In this document: positions 51,501 through 61,202 of the stretch, one piece after another
How the letters are laid out: each line of letters starts with the position of its first letter
Position numbering within the stretch: the first letter of the stretch is position 1
Source: Lysobacter helvus
GTDB lineage: Bacteria > Pseudomonadota > Gammaproteobacteria > Xanthomonadales > Xanthomonadaceae
NCBI RefSeq assembly: GCF_018406645.1
Contig: NZ_AP024546.1
Location: 1,860,001 to 1,924,000, forward strand
Length of the DNA: 64,000 nt
Reading direction: 5' to 3'
Position numbers and translations under genes: made by a program
The notes under the pieces: model-generated
Told to the model about the DNA's origin: nothing
The model's database searches: none
What the model saw: the letters and a program-made list of their open reading frames with translations, nothing else

Positions 51501-52883
51501 TCAGCACTCGATGACGTTGACCGCGAGGCCGCCGCGCGAGGTTTCCTTGTACTTGTCCTGCATGTCGCGGCCCGTGTCGCGCATGGTCTTGATGACCTTG
51601 TCCAGCGACACCTTGTGCTTGCCGTCGCCGCGCAGGGCCATGCGCGAGGCGTTGATCGCCTTCACCGCGCCCATCGCGTTGCGTTCGATGCAGGGGATCT
51701 GGACCAGGCCGCCGATGGGATCGCAGGTCAGGCCGAGGTTGTGTTCCATGCCGATCTCGGCCGCGTTCTCGATCTGTCCGGGCGTGCCGCCCAGGGCCGC
51801 AGTCAGGCCGGCGGCCGCCATCGAGCACGCCACGCCCACTTCGCCCTGGCAGCCGACTTCCGCGCCGCTGATCGACGCGTTTTCCTTGTAGAGGATGCCC
51901 ACCGCCGCGGCGGTCAGCAGGAAATCGAAGATGCCCTGTTCGTTCGCGCCCGGGCAGAAGCGATCGTAATAATGCAGCACCGACGGGATGATGCCCGCCG
52001 CGCCGTTGGTGGGCGCCGTCACCACGCGGCCGCCGGCGGCGTTCTCTTCGTTCACGGCGAGCGCATACAGGTTCACCCAGTCGAGCACGGTGAGCGGGTC
52101 GCGCATCGCGGCTTCGGGGCGCACGTTCAATTCGTTGAACAGGGCCGGCGCGCGGCGCTGCACGTGCAGGCCGCCGGGCAGCGTGCCGCTTTCGCGGATG
52201 CCGCGCTGCACGCACGACTGCATGGCCAGCCACAGTTCGCGCAGGCCTTCGCGGATGCCCTCGTCGTCGCGCCAGGCATGTTCGTTGGCGAACATCAGTT
52301 GCGCGAACGTCAGCCCGGTGCGTTCGGCCTGGGCCAGCAGGTCGGCACCGCTGTGGAAGGGATAGGCGAGTTCGGTGGTGTCGGCCACGATGCGGTCTTC
52401 CGCCGCTTCGTCCTGGTTGACCACGAAGCCGCCGCCGACGGAGTAGTAATCGCGCGTCGCGATTTCCGCGCCCGCCGCGTCGAACGCCGTGAAGCGCATG
52501 CCGTTCGTGTGGAACGGCAGCTTCTGGCGCTTGTTCATGATCATGTCCCGCTTCTCGTCGAAGGGGATCTCGTGCTTGCCCAGGATGTTGATGCGCCCCG
52601 TCCCGCGGATGCGTTCGAGCGAAGCGGGGATCACGTCCGGGTCGATCAGGTTCGGCAGGTGGCCTTCCAGCCCCATCAGCACGGCCTTGTCGGTACCGTG
52701 GCCGCGCCCGGTGAGCGCGAGCGAACCGAAGACTTCCGCACGCACGCGCGCCACCTGGCCAAGCCGCCCGCTCTCCTCGAGCCACTTCTGCGCGAACCGG
52801 CACGCGGCGCGCATCGGCCCCACGGTGTGCGAGGAGCTCGGCCCGACGCCGATCTTGAACAGGTCGAAGGTGCTGACGGCCAT
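51501..52883 (-). CDS. sdaA: L-serine ammonia-lyase (iron-sulfur type)
   Basis: The enzyme converts L-serine to pyruvate and ammonia. The product is 460 residues. [19 protein letters not shown] marks the N-terminal beta domain. Cysteines for the catalytic [4Fe-4S] cluster lie in [20 protein letters not shown] and [18 protein letters not shown] of the alpha domain. A TAGAAT -10 element lies upstream on the minus strand (52913-52918). Divergent from the small glutaredoxin-like gene. Confidence 0.96.
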   Translation of the reverse strand: MAVSTFDLFKIGVGPSSSHTVGPMRAACRFAQKWLEESGRLGQVARVRAEVFGSLALTGRGHGTDKAVLMGLEGHLPNLIDPDVIPASLERIRGTGRINILGKHEIPFDEKRDMIMNKRQKLPFHTNGMRFTAFDAAGAEIATRDYYSVGGGFVVNQDEAAEDRIVADTTELAYPFHSGADLLAQAERTGLTFAQLMFANEHAWRDDEGIREGLRELWLAMQSCVQRGIRESGTLPGGLHVQRRAPALFNELNVRPEAAMRDPLTVLDWVNLYALAVNEENAAGGRVVTAPTNGAAGIIPSVLHYYDRFCPGANEQGIFDFLLTAAAVGILYKENASISGAEVGCQGEVGVACSMAAAGLTAALGGTPGQIENAAEIGMEHNLGLTCDPIGGLVQIPCIERNAMGAVKAINASRMALRGDGKHKVSLDKVIKTMRDTGRDMQDKYKETSRGGLAVNVIEC

Positions 52884-52912
52884 GGGGGACTACGTGGGGA
52901 CGGAGGGCGCCT

Positions 52913-52918
52913 ATTCTA
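52913..52918 (-). promoter_or_regulatory. -10 element of sdaA
   Basis: TAGAAT on the minus strand lies 29 bases before the sdaA ATG, in the 74-base divergent gap. The same few bases read TATTCT/TATGCC on the plus strand, so the promoters of the two genes may overlap. Confidence 0.4.
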
Positions 52919-52957
52919 TGCCCCGGCGATTTTCGCCGCCCCCGAAAGGATCCCGGA

Positions 52958-53182
52958 GTGCGCCTGCGGCTCTACCAGCGCGACGACTGCCCCTTGTGCG
53001 ACGCCGCGCTGGCCGTGCTGGCCGAAGCGCGGACGCCGGACTTCGAACCAGTCTGGATCGACGACGACGCGGCCCTGGAGGCGCGCTTCGGCGAACGCGT
53101 GCCGGTGCTGCGGGACGAGGATCGCGACATCGAGCTCGACTGGCCGTTCGACGCCGACGCGATCCGCGCCTTTCTGCGCTGA
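52958..53182 (+). CDS. Small glutaredoxin-like protein
   Basis: The product is 74 residues from a GTG start with AAAGGA 7 bases upstream. The fold is a compact thioredoxin-like unit with the redox pair CPLC (residues 11-14) and RVPVLRDEDRDIELDWPFD containing the cis-Pro. It matches glutaredoxin-2-like/DUF836 proteins. Partner unknown. Confidence 0.85.
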   Translation: MRLRLYQRDDCPLCDAALAVLAEARTPDFEPVWIDDDAALEARFGERVPVLRDEDRDIELDWPFDADAIRAFLR

Positions 53183-53184
53183 CC

Positions 53185-53745
53185 TCAGCGCTTCGGCGTG
53201 AAGACCACTTTCGTGGTGATCGCGACTTCGTTCGGCACGAGGTCGGTCTGTTTCCAGTCGCCGCCGCCGACGCCGAAATCCAGGCGCTTCACCGTCGCCG
53301 TGCCGGACAGCACCGGCTTCGCACCGGCTGTCCACGTGAACACGAGCGTGACCGGCTTGCTCGCGCCATGCAGCGACAGCGTGCCGTCGGCCGCGTAGCG
53401 GTTGCCGCCGAGCGCGCGGAACTTCGTCGCCGTGTAACGCGCCTGCGGGAAGCGCTGGCTTTCGAAGAACGTGCCCGTGAGTTCCGGGTCGTAGTCCTCG
53501 TTGCCCGTCGTCGCGCTGGCGAGCGGGATCGTCACGTCGAGGCGCGCATCGGCGAGGTGTTGCGGATCGAAGCGCAGCGTCGTCGTGAAGCCGGGGAACC
53601 GGCCGGGGACGGGGTCGCCCTGGTAGCGCGCGGTGAACTGCAGCGTCGAACCGGCGGCCTGCACGTAATCGGCCGCGTGCGCGAACGCGGTGCAGGACAG
53701 CAGCGCGCAGGCGAGCGCGAAGCGGCGAAGGCGGTCAGCGGACAT
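53185..53745 (-). CDS. YceI-family periplasmic protein A
   Basis: The product is 186 residues with a signal peptide (about 1-24). The YceI lipocalin-like beta-barrel has STLQFTARYQGDPVPGRFPG, FDPQHLADARLDVTIPLASA and GTLSLHGASKPVTLVF. YceI barrels bind polyisoprenoid lipids such as quinones. I start at 53745 with GAGGAA upstream; the frame extends 15 codons further without signal features. The gene overlaps the cytochrome b561 gene by 11 bases and ends the operon. Confidence 0.9.
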   Translation of the reverse strand: MSADRLRRFALACALLSCTAFAHAADYVQAAGSTLQFTARYQGDPVPGRFPGFTTTLRFDPQHLADARLDVTIPLASATTGNEDYDPELTGTFFESQRFPQARYTATKFRALGGNRYAADGTLSLHGASKPVTLVFTWTAGAKPVLSGTATVKRLDFGVGGGDWKQTDLVPNEVAITTKVVFTPKR

Positions 53746-54340
53746 CGCGGGGTTCCTCGTGGGTCGGGTCGGGCACGCGCAGCCAGCCATTGGGCAGCAT
53801 GCGGGCGAGCGTGGCGTCGCGCGCGAACAGGTGGTGCCAGATCGCGATCGCGGCGTGGCCCAGCGCCACGACGATCAACGTCCAGAACAACACCTCATGC
53901 GTGGTCTCGAACAGTTCGTGCATGGCGTGGTCGCGCGCGGTCAGCGCGGGCACGCGCACGAGGCCGAACCAGCGCAGCGGGAAGCCCGCCGCCGAATTCA
54001 TGATCCAGCCGCTGATCGGCACCGCGAACAGCAACGCGTACAGGCCCACATGCGTGGTCGACGCGGCGCGGCGTTGCCACAAGGGCCCTTGCAGCGGTCG
54101 CGGCGCACCCGCCCACGCACGCCACAGCACGCGCAGCGTCACCAGCGCCAGGATCGTCAGGCCGATCGACTTGTGCAGGTTGTAGATGCGGATCTTGTCC
54201 GGCCCGTTGTGCATGTCCGTCATGGTCAGGCCGAGGTAGGCCATGACCAGGATCAGCACGACGATGGTCCAGTGCAGCAACTGGCTCACCGGACCCCAGC
54301 GGTCGATGTTGGCGAAGCGGCGCGAGGTCGATGCAGTCAT
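53735..54340 (-). CDS. Cytochrome b561-family membrane protein
   Basis: The product is 201 residues with four membrane helices and histidines suitable for two b haems (LLHWTIVVLIL, YNLHKSIGLTILALV, AMHELFETTHEVLFW and ALGHAAIAIWHHLFARD). It moves electrons between the quinone pool and a periplasmic acceptor. It sits between two YceI genes with overlaps at both ends (11 and 4 bases), so the three proteins probably act together in quinone-linked electron transfer or quinone handling. Confidence 0.9.
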   Translation of the reverse strand: MTASTSRRFANIDRWGPVSQLLHWTIVVLILVMAYLGLTMTDMHNGPDKIRIYNLHKSIGLTILALVTLRVLWRAWAGAPRPLQGPLWQRRAASTTHVGLYALLFAVPISGWIMNSAAGFPLRWFGLVRVPALTARDHAMHELFETTHEVLFWTLIVVALGHAAIAIWHHLFARDATLARMLPNGWLRVPDPTHEEPRDVR

Positions 54341-55014
54341 GGGGTCGTCGTGGTGGCAGGGGCGGGTTCGGCCGACGGCGCGGGCGTCGTGGTCGCATCG
54401 GTGGCAGGCATCGCATCGTCGGCGTCCGCGCGCGAACGCGTGGCTTCGGCTTCGATGCGCAGTTCCACTTCATCGCCCACCACGCTGGGCCACGCCGTCA
54501 TCGTGAACAGCTTGCGGCTGAACGTCGTGGTGGCGGAAAACCCGGCGGTGCGGCGGAAGGGCGGCAGCGGATGGCGCTTGAGCTGGTGGAACGTGGCGTC
54601 CAGGCGCACTTCGCGCGTCACGCCGCGCAGCGTGAGGTTGCCGACCACGGTGGCGTGCGTGGCGTCGATCGGTTCGATGCGCGTGGAGACGAAATGCGCG
54701 ACGGGATGCGCGTCGGCGTCGAGGAAATTCCTGGCGAGGACCGCGGCGTTCCACTTCGCGTCGCCGAGGTCGAGGCGCTTCAGCGGCACTTCCACGTCGA
54801 CGCGCGCGGACTCCCAGTCGTCCGGATCGAACACCAGCGTGCCGGTCGACCCGGAGAACGTGCCCAGCGCATTGGAGAACCCCGCGTGGCTCACCGCGAA
54901 CATCACGCGCGTGTGGACCGGGTCGATCGCGTACGTCGCTTCGGCGGCGCGGCCCGCGACGGGCGCCAGGGCGGCGAACAACAACACGACGGCGGCGATC
55001 GGGCGATGCGGCAT
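54337..55014 (-). CDS. YceI-family periplasmic protein B
   Basis: The product is 225 residues with a signal peptide (about 1-24), a YceI domain (YAIDPVHTRVMFAVSHAGFS, VEVPLKRLDLGDAKWNAAVL, NLTLRGVTREVRLDATFHQL) and an unusual Thr/Ala/Pro-rich tail (about 200-225, ATTTPAPSAEPAPATTTTP). It is the first gene of the YceI-cytochrome b561-YceI operon. I start at the ATG at 55014; a TTG at 55050 is an alternative. Confidence 0.88.
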   Translation of the reverse strand: MPHRPIAAVVLLFAALAPVAGRAAEATYAIDPVHTRVMFAVSHAGFSNALGTFSGSTGTLVFDPDDWESARVDVEVPLKRLDLGDAKWNAAVLARNFLDADAHPVAHFVSTRIEPIDATHATVVGNLTLRGVTREVRLDATFHQLKRHPLPPFRRTAGFSATTTFSRKLFTMTAWPSVVGDEVELRIEAEATRSRADADDAMPATDATTTPAPSAEPAPATTTTP

Positions 55015-55175
55015 GTGGGGTCGATGTCCTGTCGCGCCGTGGGGGTTCAAGGCCCGTGGATTCTAGGCCGGCCACGTGAACGGGAGCGCGTGGCGGACGG
55101 AATGCACCGTCGCGCCGCAACCGGGTCGGCCGCCGGCGTATCCCTCCCGGCAACCGCCGCCGTCCGGAACCCGCA

Positions 55176-56279
55176 ATGCGCCCGTCCTTCCTGTTGCCGC
55201 TGCTGCTCGCCTTCGCCACCCCGTTCCCGGCCACGGCCGTTGTGACGGTGCAACCCTTACCAGCGCAGCCGCTGGTCGAACGCACGCGCGATGCGCAGCA
55301 TCTCAACTTCGACCTGGTGTTCGACAACCCCGGCGACACCGCGCTGGAGCTGACGGGCCTGGAAGTCACCCTGTTCGATCGCGACGGCCACTTCTGGTCG
55401 CAACGCCGGCTGGACCGCAACGGCGATGCGACGACGATGAGCCTCGCCACGTTGCCCAATCGCACGCTGCCCGCGAAGGGCCGCCTGGTCGTCTTCAATC
55501 CGTTCGCGGCGTTTCCGTCACAGGCGTGGCTCGGCGACCTGCGTTACGTCGCGACGTTCGTGCCCGCAGGCGTGGAGGACGGTGCGGAATCGCGCGTCGC
55601 ATTGCGCGTGGCCCCGCGCGCGTTCGCACCGCGCACGGCGCTGCGCTTCCCGCTGCGCGGCGAAGTCTTCGTGCACGACGGCCACGACCTGCTCGCGCAC
55701 CATCGGCGCCTGGACATCACCGGCGGCATGACGACGCACTTCGGCATCACCGCCAACTTCATGCGTTACGCGCACGACTTCACGATCGCCGATGCGCAAG
55801 GGAAGTTGTTCCGCACCGATGGCGCGAAGCCGGAAGACTGGTACGGCTACGGCGCACCCGTGTTCGCGACGGGCGACGGCGTGGTGGTCGAAGCCACCGA
55901 CGGCATGCGCGACAACGTGAAGGGCGGGCCGCCGCCGTTCACGCAGGAACAGATCATGCAGAACCTGAAACTGTTCCTCGGCAACCACGTCGTGATCGAC
56001 CACGGCAACGGCGAATACAGCCTGTTCGCGCACCTCAGGCAAGGCAGCGTGCGCGTGAAGCCGGGCCAGCGCATCGCCGCCGGCGCGCAGCTCGGCGGGA
56101 TGGGCATGTCGGGCGACGCCTTCCTCGTGCACCTGCATTACCAGCTGCAGTCGGGCCCCGGGTTCGAGGAAGGCTTGCCGGCGTACTTCGGCCAGTTGCG
56201 CGCGAAGACCGGCGCCGGCTGGAGCCCGGTGTTCACCGGGCCCGTGGACAGCGGCGACGTGGTCGAAGCGGTGGAGTGA
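55176..56279 (+). CDS. Secreted M23 metallopeptidase-like protein
   Basis: The product is 367 residues with a signal peptide (about 1-21). A beta-rich N-domain (about 25-170) precedes a LytM-like domain with ITANFMRYAHDFTIAD near the first metal region, GYGAPVFATGDGVVVEATDG, NHVVIDHGNGEYSLFAHLRQ and FLVHLHYQLQ (HxH). The first His-x(n)-Asp appears as RYAHDF, close to the family. It likely acts on cell-wall peptides. It abuts the convergent hemE stop with no gap. Confidence 0.82.
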   Translation: MRPSFLLPLLLAFATPFPATAVVTVQPLPAQPLVERTRDAQHLNFDLVFDNPGDTALELTGLEVTLFDRDGHFWSQRRLDRNGDATTMSLATLPNRTLPAKGRLVVFNPFAAFPSQAWLGDLRYVATFVPAGVEDGAESRVALRVAPRAFAPRTALRFPLRGEVFVHDGHDLLAHHRRLDITGGMTTHFGITANFMRYAHDFTIADAQGKLFRTDGAKPEDWYGYGAPVFATGDGVVVEATDGMRDNVKGGPPPFTQEQIMQNLKLFLGNHVVIDHGNGEYSLFAHLRQGSVRVKPGQRIAAGAQLGGMGMSGDAFLVHLHYQLQSGPGFEEGLPAYFGQLRAKTGAGWSPVFTGPVDSGDVVEAVE

Positions 56280-57341
56280 TCAGCGCGCGGAGTGCGCGTG
56301 CACTTCGTCGACCAGCGCGCCGACGTGTTCCGGATTCATGTCGGGCGACAGGCCGTGGCCGAGGTTGAACACGTGGCCCTCGCGCGAGCCGTTGTTGCCG
56401 GCAGCAAAGCTGTCGAGGGCCTCGCGCACGCGCATCCGCACGCTGTCCGGCGAGCCGTACAACATCGCCGGATCGAGGTTGCCCTGCAGCGCCACCTTGC
56501 CCTGCGTGCGGCTGGCGGCTTCCGACAACTCGATCAACCAGTCCACGCCGACGCCTTCCGCGCCGCTGGCCGCGAGCTCTTCGAGATACGGCGCATTGCC
56601 CTTGCCGAACAGGATCAGCGGCGCGTCGTCGCGCTTCAGCTCACGCGCGATGCGCGTGAGGTACGGCAGCGAGAACTCGCGGTACATCGACGGCGACAGC
56701 ACGCCACCCCAGGTATCGAACACCTGCAGCGCCTGCGCGCCGGCTTCGTACTGCGCGCGCAGGTAGGCGATGACGGCGTCGGTGTTGATCGACAACAACT
56801 GGTGCATCGCCTTCGGATCGTCGAGCGCCAGGCGCTTCACCTTGGAGAAGTTGTCGCTGCCGCCGCCTTCCACCATGTAGCAGGCCAGCGTCCACGGGCT
56901 GCCGGAGAAACCGATCAGCGGCACGCGGCCATCGAGTTCGCGGCGGATCACCGACACCGCGTCCATCACGTAGCGCAGTTCGGTGCCCATGTCGGGCACG
57001 CCGAGCTTCGCGATGTCGGCGGCGGTGCGCACGGGACGCTCGAACTTCGGCCCTTCGCCTTCGACGAAATACAGGCCCAGGCCCATCGCATCGGGCACGG
57101 TGAGGATGTCGGAGAACAGGATCGCGGCGTCCAGGTCGAAGCGCGCCAGCGGCTGCAGCGTGACTTCGCAGGCGAGGTCGGGGTTCTTCGCCATCGCCAG
57201 GAAGCTGCCGGCCTTCGCGCGCGTGGCGCGGTATTCCGGCAGGTAGCGGCCGGCCTGGCGCATCAGCCAGACGGGGGTGCGGTCGACGGGTTCGCGGCGC
57301 AGCGCGCGGAGCAGGCGATCGTTCTTCAGGGTGGCGGGCAC
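56280..57341 (-). CDS. hemE: Uroporphyrinogen decarboxylase
   Basis: HemE removes four carboxyl groups from uroporphyrinogen III to give coproporphyrinogen III in haem synthesis. The product is 353 residues, as in E. coli. [14 protein letters not shown] near the N-terminus is the diagnostic motif. [40 protein letters not shown] and [20 protein letters not shown] are further conserved blocks. Confidence 0.97.
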   Translation of the reverse strand: MPATLKNDRLLRALRREPVDRTPVWLMRQAGRYLPEYRATRAKAGSFLAMAKNPDLACEVTLQPLARFDLDAAILFSDILTVPDAMGLGLYFVEGEGPKFERPVRTAADIAKLGVPDMGTELRYVMDAVSVIRRELDGRVPLIGFSGSPWTLACYMVEGGGSDNFSKVKRLALDDPKAMHQLLSINTDAVIAYLRAQYEAGAQALQVFDTWGGVLSPSMYREFSLPYLTRIARELKRDDAPLILFGKGNAPYLEELAASGAEGVGVDWLIELSEAASRTQGKVALQGNLDPAMLYGSPDSVRMRVREALDSFAAGNNGSREGHVFNLGHGLSPDMNPEHVGALVDEVHAHSAR

Positions 57342-57372
57342 GGGGGGTCTCGGAAAAAAACGGGGGAATGCG

Positions 57373-57630
57373 TCAGGCGCGCGGGGCGTCGGCGCCCTGC
57401 ACGAACATCAGCTGGAAGCCTTTCTTCAATTGCGCATCGCGGGCGTGTTCGAACGCGGCCTGCGCGCTGCCCTGGTCCAGGTACTGCTCGCGCTTGAGCG
57501 AACTGCGCCCGCCGATCTGGCCGGTCTCGCGCACGAGCGTCCAGCCACCGAGCAGGTCGGCCTCGAGTTGCAGCTGGACGAAGCGCGGGGCCTCGCGCCC
57601 GTTGGGGCGTTCTTGCAGGAGCATGCGCAT
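57373..57630 (-). CDS. WGR-domain protein
   Basis: The product is 85 residues, almost entirely one WGR-like domain: [35 protein letters not shown] and a helical end with [21 protein letters not shown] domains bind nucleic acid ends in PARP-type proteins; stand-alone bacterial versions have no defined role. Two ATGs (57630 and 57624) are possible starts, both with weak ribosome sites. It lies between aroB and hemE on the same strand, with 38 and 31-base gaps. Confidence 0.8.
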   Translation of the reverse strand: MRMLLQERPNGREAPRFVQLQLEADLLGGWTLVRETGQIGGRSSLKREQYLDQGSAQAAFEHARDAQLKKGFQLMFVQGADAPRA

Positions 57631-57668
57631 GGGGGCGCGATTGTAACTGGCGCGCAGTCGCCGGGCGT

Positions 57669-58748
57669 TTACCCGAGGGCTGCCAACGCCTCGGCTTCGG
57701 CCACGTCCGGTACCACCTGCGCCGCGCCGGCGCCGGACCACAGCACGAACCGCAGCCGCCCGGCGATGGCTTTCTTGTCCAGCCGCATGTGGGCGACCAG
57801 GGCCGCGGGGTCGAGGCCGGCCGGCACGTCGACGGGCAGCCCGAGGCGGCGAAGCAGGGCGGCCAGCCGCTGCGTGTCGTCCGCCACCGCCATCCCCAGG
57901 CGCGCCGACAACCGCGCCGCGCAGACCATGCCGACCGCGACCGCTTCGCCATGGTTGAGGCCGCCGTAGCCCTGTTCGGTCTCGATGGCGTGCGCGAAGG
58001 TGTGGCCGAAGTTGAGCAGCGCGCGCTCGCCGCGTTCGAACGGATCGCGTTCGACGATCGCGGCCTTGTGCGCGCAACTGCGGGCGATGGCCTCGGCGAG
58101 CGTGTCGGCATCGCGGGCGAGCAGGGCGTCCGCGTGCGTTTCGATCCAGTCGAGGAAGGCGGCATCGCGGATCGCGCCGTACTTCACCACTTCCGCCAGG
58201 CCAGCGCGCAGTTCGCGATCGGGCAGCGTACGCAGCGTGGCGGTGTCGGCGAAGACGGCGCGCGGCAGATGGAACGCGCCGACGAGGTTCTTGCCTTGCG
58301 GCAGGTCGACGGCGGTCTTGCCGCCGACGGACGAATCGACCATGGCCAGCAACGTGGTGGGCAACTGCACGCAATCGATGCCGCGCATCCAGCACGCGGC
58401 GGCGAATCCCGCGAGGTCGCCGACCACGCCGCCGCCCAGCGCGAACACGCACGCATCGCGCGTGGCGCCGAAGTCGGCGAGTTCGCGCAGCAGTTCGGCG
58501 AAACGATCGAGCGACTTGGCCGATTCCCCGGCCGGGATGCAGGTGACCATGCAGCGCAGGCCGGGATTCGCAGCCTGCAACGCGTCGGCGACACCACGCG
58601 CATACAACGGCGTGACGTGCGCATCGCTGACGATCATCGCGTGGCGGCCGCGCACGTGCGATGCAAGTGCGGCGCCGTCGGACAGCAACCCGTCGCCGAT
58701 GGCGATGCGATACGGCGCGTGGCCGCCGACGTCGACGATGCGCGTCAT
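57669..58748 (-). CDS. aroB: 3-dehydroquinate synthase
   Basis: AroB makes 3-dehydroquinate from DAHP, the second step of the shikimate pathway. The product is 359 residues. The NAD and metal region is clear: [52 protein letters not shown] and [16 protein letters not shown]. It starts inside the aroK stop (4-base overlap), the standard aroKB arrangement. Confidence 0.97.
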   Translation of the reverse strand: MTRIVDVGGHAPYRIAIGDGLLSDGAALASHVRGRHAMIVSDAHVTPLYARGVADALQAANPGLRCMVTCIPAGESAKSLDRFAELLRELADFGATRDACVFALGGGVVGDLAGFAAACWMRGIDCVQLPTTLLAMVDSSVGGKTAVDLPQGKNLVGAFHLPRAVFADTATLRTLPDRELRAGLAEVVKYGAIRDAAFLDWIETHADALLARDADTLAEAIARSCAHKAAIVERDPFERGERALLNFGHTFAHAIETEQGYGGLNHGEAVAVGMVCAARLSARLGMAVADDTQRLAALLRRLGLPVDVPAGLDPAALVAHMRLDKKAIAGRLRFVLWSGAGAAQVVPDVAEAEALAALG

Positions 58749-59287
58749 GCCGCCACCTCCGTGCGTTGCCAGCGATCGTGCAGGAAGCGGGCGAGGGCGA
58801 CGGCGGCTTCGTCGGGCGTCATGCCATCGGTGGCGAACGTGCAGTCGGCGACGTCCGCGTACAGCGGTGCGCGTTCCTCCGCGAGGCGTTGCAGCACCGC
58901 GGCGCGGTCCGGCGTCTGCAGCAACGGCCGCGTGCGATCGCGCGCCAGGCGATGCAGCTGGGCGTCGGTGCCGACTTGCAGGTGCACGACGAACGCGCCG
59001 TCGCGCAGCAGCGCGCGGTTCTCCGCCGAGACCACCACGCCCCCGCCGGTGGCGAGCACGCCCGGCGGCCCGGCCAGCAATTCGGCCAGCAACGCGCGTT
59101 CGCGCACCCGGAAGCCCGCCTCGCCTTCCACGTCGAAGATCGCCGATACGGCGGCACCGGCGCGGGCTTCGATCGCGTGGTCGGCGTCCGTGAAGGGCAG
59201 CCCCAGCCGGTCGGCGAGGCGCCGGCCGATCGAGGTCTTGCCGGCGCCCATCGGGCCCACCAGGACGAGGTGCGATGCGGGATTCAT
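58745..59287 (-). CDS. aroK: Shikimate kinase
   Basis: The product is 180 residues. Walker A is [20 protein letters not shown] (about 7-26), the shikimate-binding Asp is in [13 protein letters not shown], the GGG motif is [18 protein letters not shown], and the lid Arg is in [11 protein letters not shown]. The ATG at 59287 starts the conserved region; the longer reading frame upstream is a GC shadow. First gene of aroKB. Confidence 0.96.
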   Translation of the reverse strand: MNPASHLVLVGPMGAGKTSIGRRLADRLGLPFTDADHAIEARAGAAVSAIFDVEGEAGFRVRERALLAELLAGPPGVLATGGGVVVSAENRALLRDGAFVVHLQVGTDAQLHRLARDRTRPLLQTPDRAAVLQRLAEERAPLYADVADCTFATDGMTPDEAAVALARFLHDRWQRTEVAA

Positions 59288-59310
59288 GCCCGCGATCTTA
59301 ATGCGCGAGA

Positions 59311-59931
59311 ATGCCGGCCATGCACCCGACCCCGCACACGCCGCTGCCGCAGGCCGTCCTGGACGCGTTCGACGCCCTGTTCGACGAGGCGGCGGTCGCC
59401 GGCGAACCCGACCGCACGGCGATGACCGTCGCCACCGCCACGCCCGACGGCGCGCCCTCCGCGCGCACGGTCCTGTTGAAGGCGCACGACGCGCGCGGTT
59501 TCGTCTTCTACACGCACCTGGACGGCCGCAAGGGCCGCGACCTGCAGGCCAACCCGCGCGCGGCGCTGCTGTTCCACTGGCCGCGCGTGCGGCACGGGGT
59601 GCAGGTGCGCATCGAGGGCGACGTGGTGGTGGTCGACGATGCGGAAGCCGACGCGTACTTCGCGTCGCGTCCGCGCGGAAGCCAGATCGGCGCGTGGGCG
59701 TCGTTGCAATCGGAAACGCTGCACGCGCGCGCCACGTTCGAAGCGCGCCTCGACGAAGCCGAACATCGCTTCGCCGGACGGGACGTGCCGCGTCCGCCGC
59801 GCTGGACCGGGTTCCGCGTGGTGCCGCACGCGGTCGAGTTCTGGTACGGCGCCGAATTCCGGTTGCACGAGCGCCAGCTGTTCGAACGCGGCGCGGATGG
59901 GCAGTGGTCGCAGCGCATGTTGTATCCGTGA
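59311..59931 (+). CDS. pdxH: Pyridoxamine 5'-phosphate oxidase
   Basis: PdxH oxidises pyridoxine- or pyridoxamine-phosphate to PLP using FMN. The product is 206 residues. [53 protein letters not shown] and the C-terminal [20 protein letters not shown] are family signatures. ATGs at 59311 and 59320 are both possible. The last stop bases (TGATG) overlap the BtuF-like start, so the two genes are coupled. Confidence 0.95.
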   Translation: MPAMHPTPHTPLPQAVLDAFDALFDEAAVAGEPDRTAMTVATATPDGAPSARTVLLKAHDARGFVFYTHLDGRKGRDLQANPRAALLFHWPRVRHGVQVRIEGDVVVVDDAEADAYFASRPRGSQIGAWASLQSETLHARATFEARLDEAEHRFAGRDVPRPPRWTGFRVVPHAVEFWYGAEFRLHERQLFERGADGQWSQRMLYP

Positions 59932-60722
59932 TGGGTCCGACGCGAATCGTCTGCCTCACCGAGGAACCGACCGAAACGCTGTACGCGCTCGGCGAGCAGG
60001 ACCGCATCGTCGGCATCAGCGGCTTCACCGTGCGCCCGTCGATCGCGCGACGCGAGAAGCCCAAGGTCAGCGCGTTCACGAGCGCGAAGATCGAGGCAAT
60101 CCTCGCGCTGCAACCGGACTTCGCGATCGGCTTCTCCGACATCCAGGCCGACATCGCCGCCGAACTCGTGCGCCGCGGCGTGGAGGTGTGGATCTCCAAC
60201 CATCGCAGCGTCGACGGGATCCTCGATTACATCCGCCGCCTCGGTGCACTGGTGGGCGCGGGCGATCGCGCGGCGCGCTACGCGGATGACTTGCAACGGG
60301 GCCTCGACGCGATCGCCGCGGACGCCGCGAAACTGCCGCAACGCCCGCGCGTGTATTTCGAAGAGTGGGACGACCCGCAGATCACCGGCATCCGCTGGGT
60401 GGCCGAACTCGTGCGCATCGCCGGCGGCGACGACGTGTTCCCCGAGCGCGCGATGGAATCGCTGGCGAAGCAGCGCATCCTGGAAGATCCCGACGAAGTG
60501 ATCCGCCGCGCGCCCGACATCATCCTGGGCTCGTGGTGCGGCAAGCGCTTCCGCCCGGAACGCGTGGCGGCGCGCAGGGGCTGGGACGCGATCCCCGCGG
60601 TGCGCGACGGACAACTGCACGAGATCAAGTCGCCGATCATCCTGCAGCCGGGACCGGCGGCGCTGACCGATGGCGTGAGCGAAATCGCGCGGATCATCCG
60701 CGCGTGGGCGAACGGCCGCTGA
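59931..60722 (+). CDS. BtuF-like cobalamin/metal-chelate binding protein without a signal peptide
   Basis: The product is 263 residues. The fold is the class III periplasmic binding type: RIVCLTEEPTETLYALGEQD, KVSAFTSAKIEAILALQPDF, YFEEWDDPQITGIRWVAELV, and PIILQPGPAALTDGVSEIAR at the C-terminus. These resemble BtuF-family proteins. The N-terminus ([15 protein letters not shown]) enters the fold directly, with no Sec, Tat or lipoprotein signal, and the start is fixed by overlap with the pdxH stop. It may act in the cytoplasm, or cooperate with B12-related PLP metabolism; no ABC permease is nearby. Confidence 0.82.
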   Translation: MGPTRIVCLTEEPTETLYALGEQDRIVGISGFTVRPSIARREKPKVSAFTSAKIEAILALQPDFAIGFSDIQADIAAELVRRGVEVWISNHRSVDGILDYIRRLGALVGAGDRAARYADDLQRGLDAIAADAAKLPQRPRVYFEEWDDPQITGIRWVAELVRIAGGDDVFPERAMESLAKQRILEDPDEVIRRAPDIILGSWCGKRFRPERVAARRGWDAIPAVRDGQLHEIKSPIILQPGPAALTDGVSEIARIIRAWANGR

Positions 60723-60725
60723 TCG

Positions 60726-61202
60726 CTACTTGGAGATCTCGCGCGTGAATTCCAGCGTCGCCGGCGCCGCACCCTGCGGCATCACGCGCACGCTGAACTG
60801 CAACGTGTCCGGCGGCGTGATCGCGAACGTGCCGACGTTGTCGACGTAATCCTCGGCCGTCGGAATTTCGCGCATCGGGATGTCGATGGTGCGGCCCTGC
60901 AGGTCGCGCGCCCGCGCTTCCACGGTCGCGGACACGGCCTTCTCCGCGCCTTCCGGGCCGCGACGCACCGTCACCAGCAGCAACCACGTCTGCTCGCCGC
61001 GCGCGATGCCGTAGCTTTTCGTCACGCTCGTCGGCAGCGAATTGGTTTCGACCGCGGTGGCGATGATGCGCAGGTCGCCGACGCGCAGTTCCGCCGGCGG
61101 TGGCGCGGCCTGCGCGGGTTGCGGCGCGCTGCCGCCGCCGCACGCAGCGAGCGCCAGGCACGCCGTGATCGCGAAGAGACGGAGGCCGTCAGTCGTTCGC
61201 AT
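60726..61202 (-). CDS. DUF4426 lipoprotein
   Basis: The product is 158 residues with a lipoprotein signal ending in LALAACGGG (Cys at about 21) and an Ala/Pro linker. The rest (about 40-158) fits the DUF4426 beta-sandwich, with DLRIIATAVETNSLPTSVTK, SYGIARGEQTWLLLVTVRRG and TPPDTLQFSVRVMP. Function unknown. It overlaps the 3' end of proC by 14 bases on the same strand. Confidence 0.85.
   Translation of the reverse strand: MRTTDGLRLFAITACLALAACGGGSAPQPAQAAPPPAELRVGDLRIIATAVETNSLPTSVTKSYGIARGEQTWLLLVTVRRGPEGAEKAVSATVEARARDLQGRTIDIPMREIPTAEDYVDNVGTFAITPPDTLQFSVRVMPQGAAPATLEFTREISK

Noticed and set aside
48153-53201. A 1682-codon frame running across metB, hom, the EAL gene and sdaA
   Set aside because: It crosses several well-supported genes on both strands and its translation is low-complexity His/Arg/Asp-rich text typical of frame shadows.
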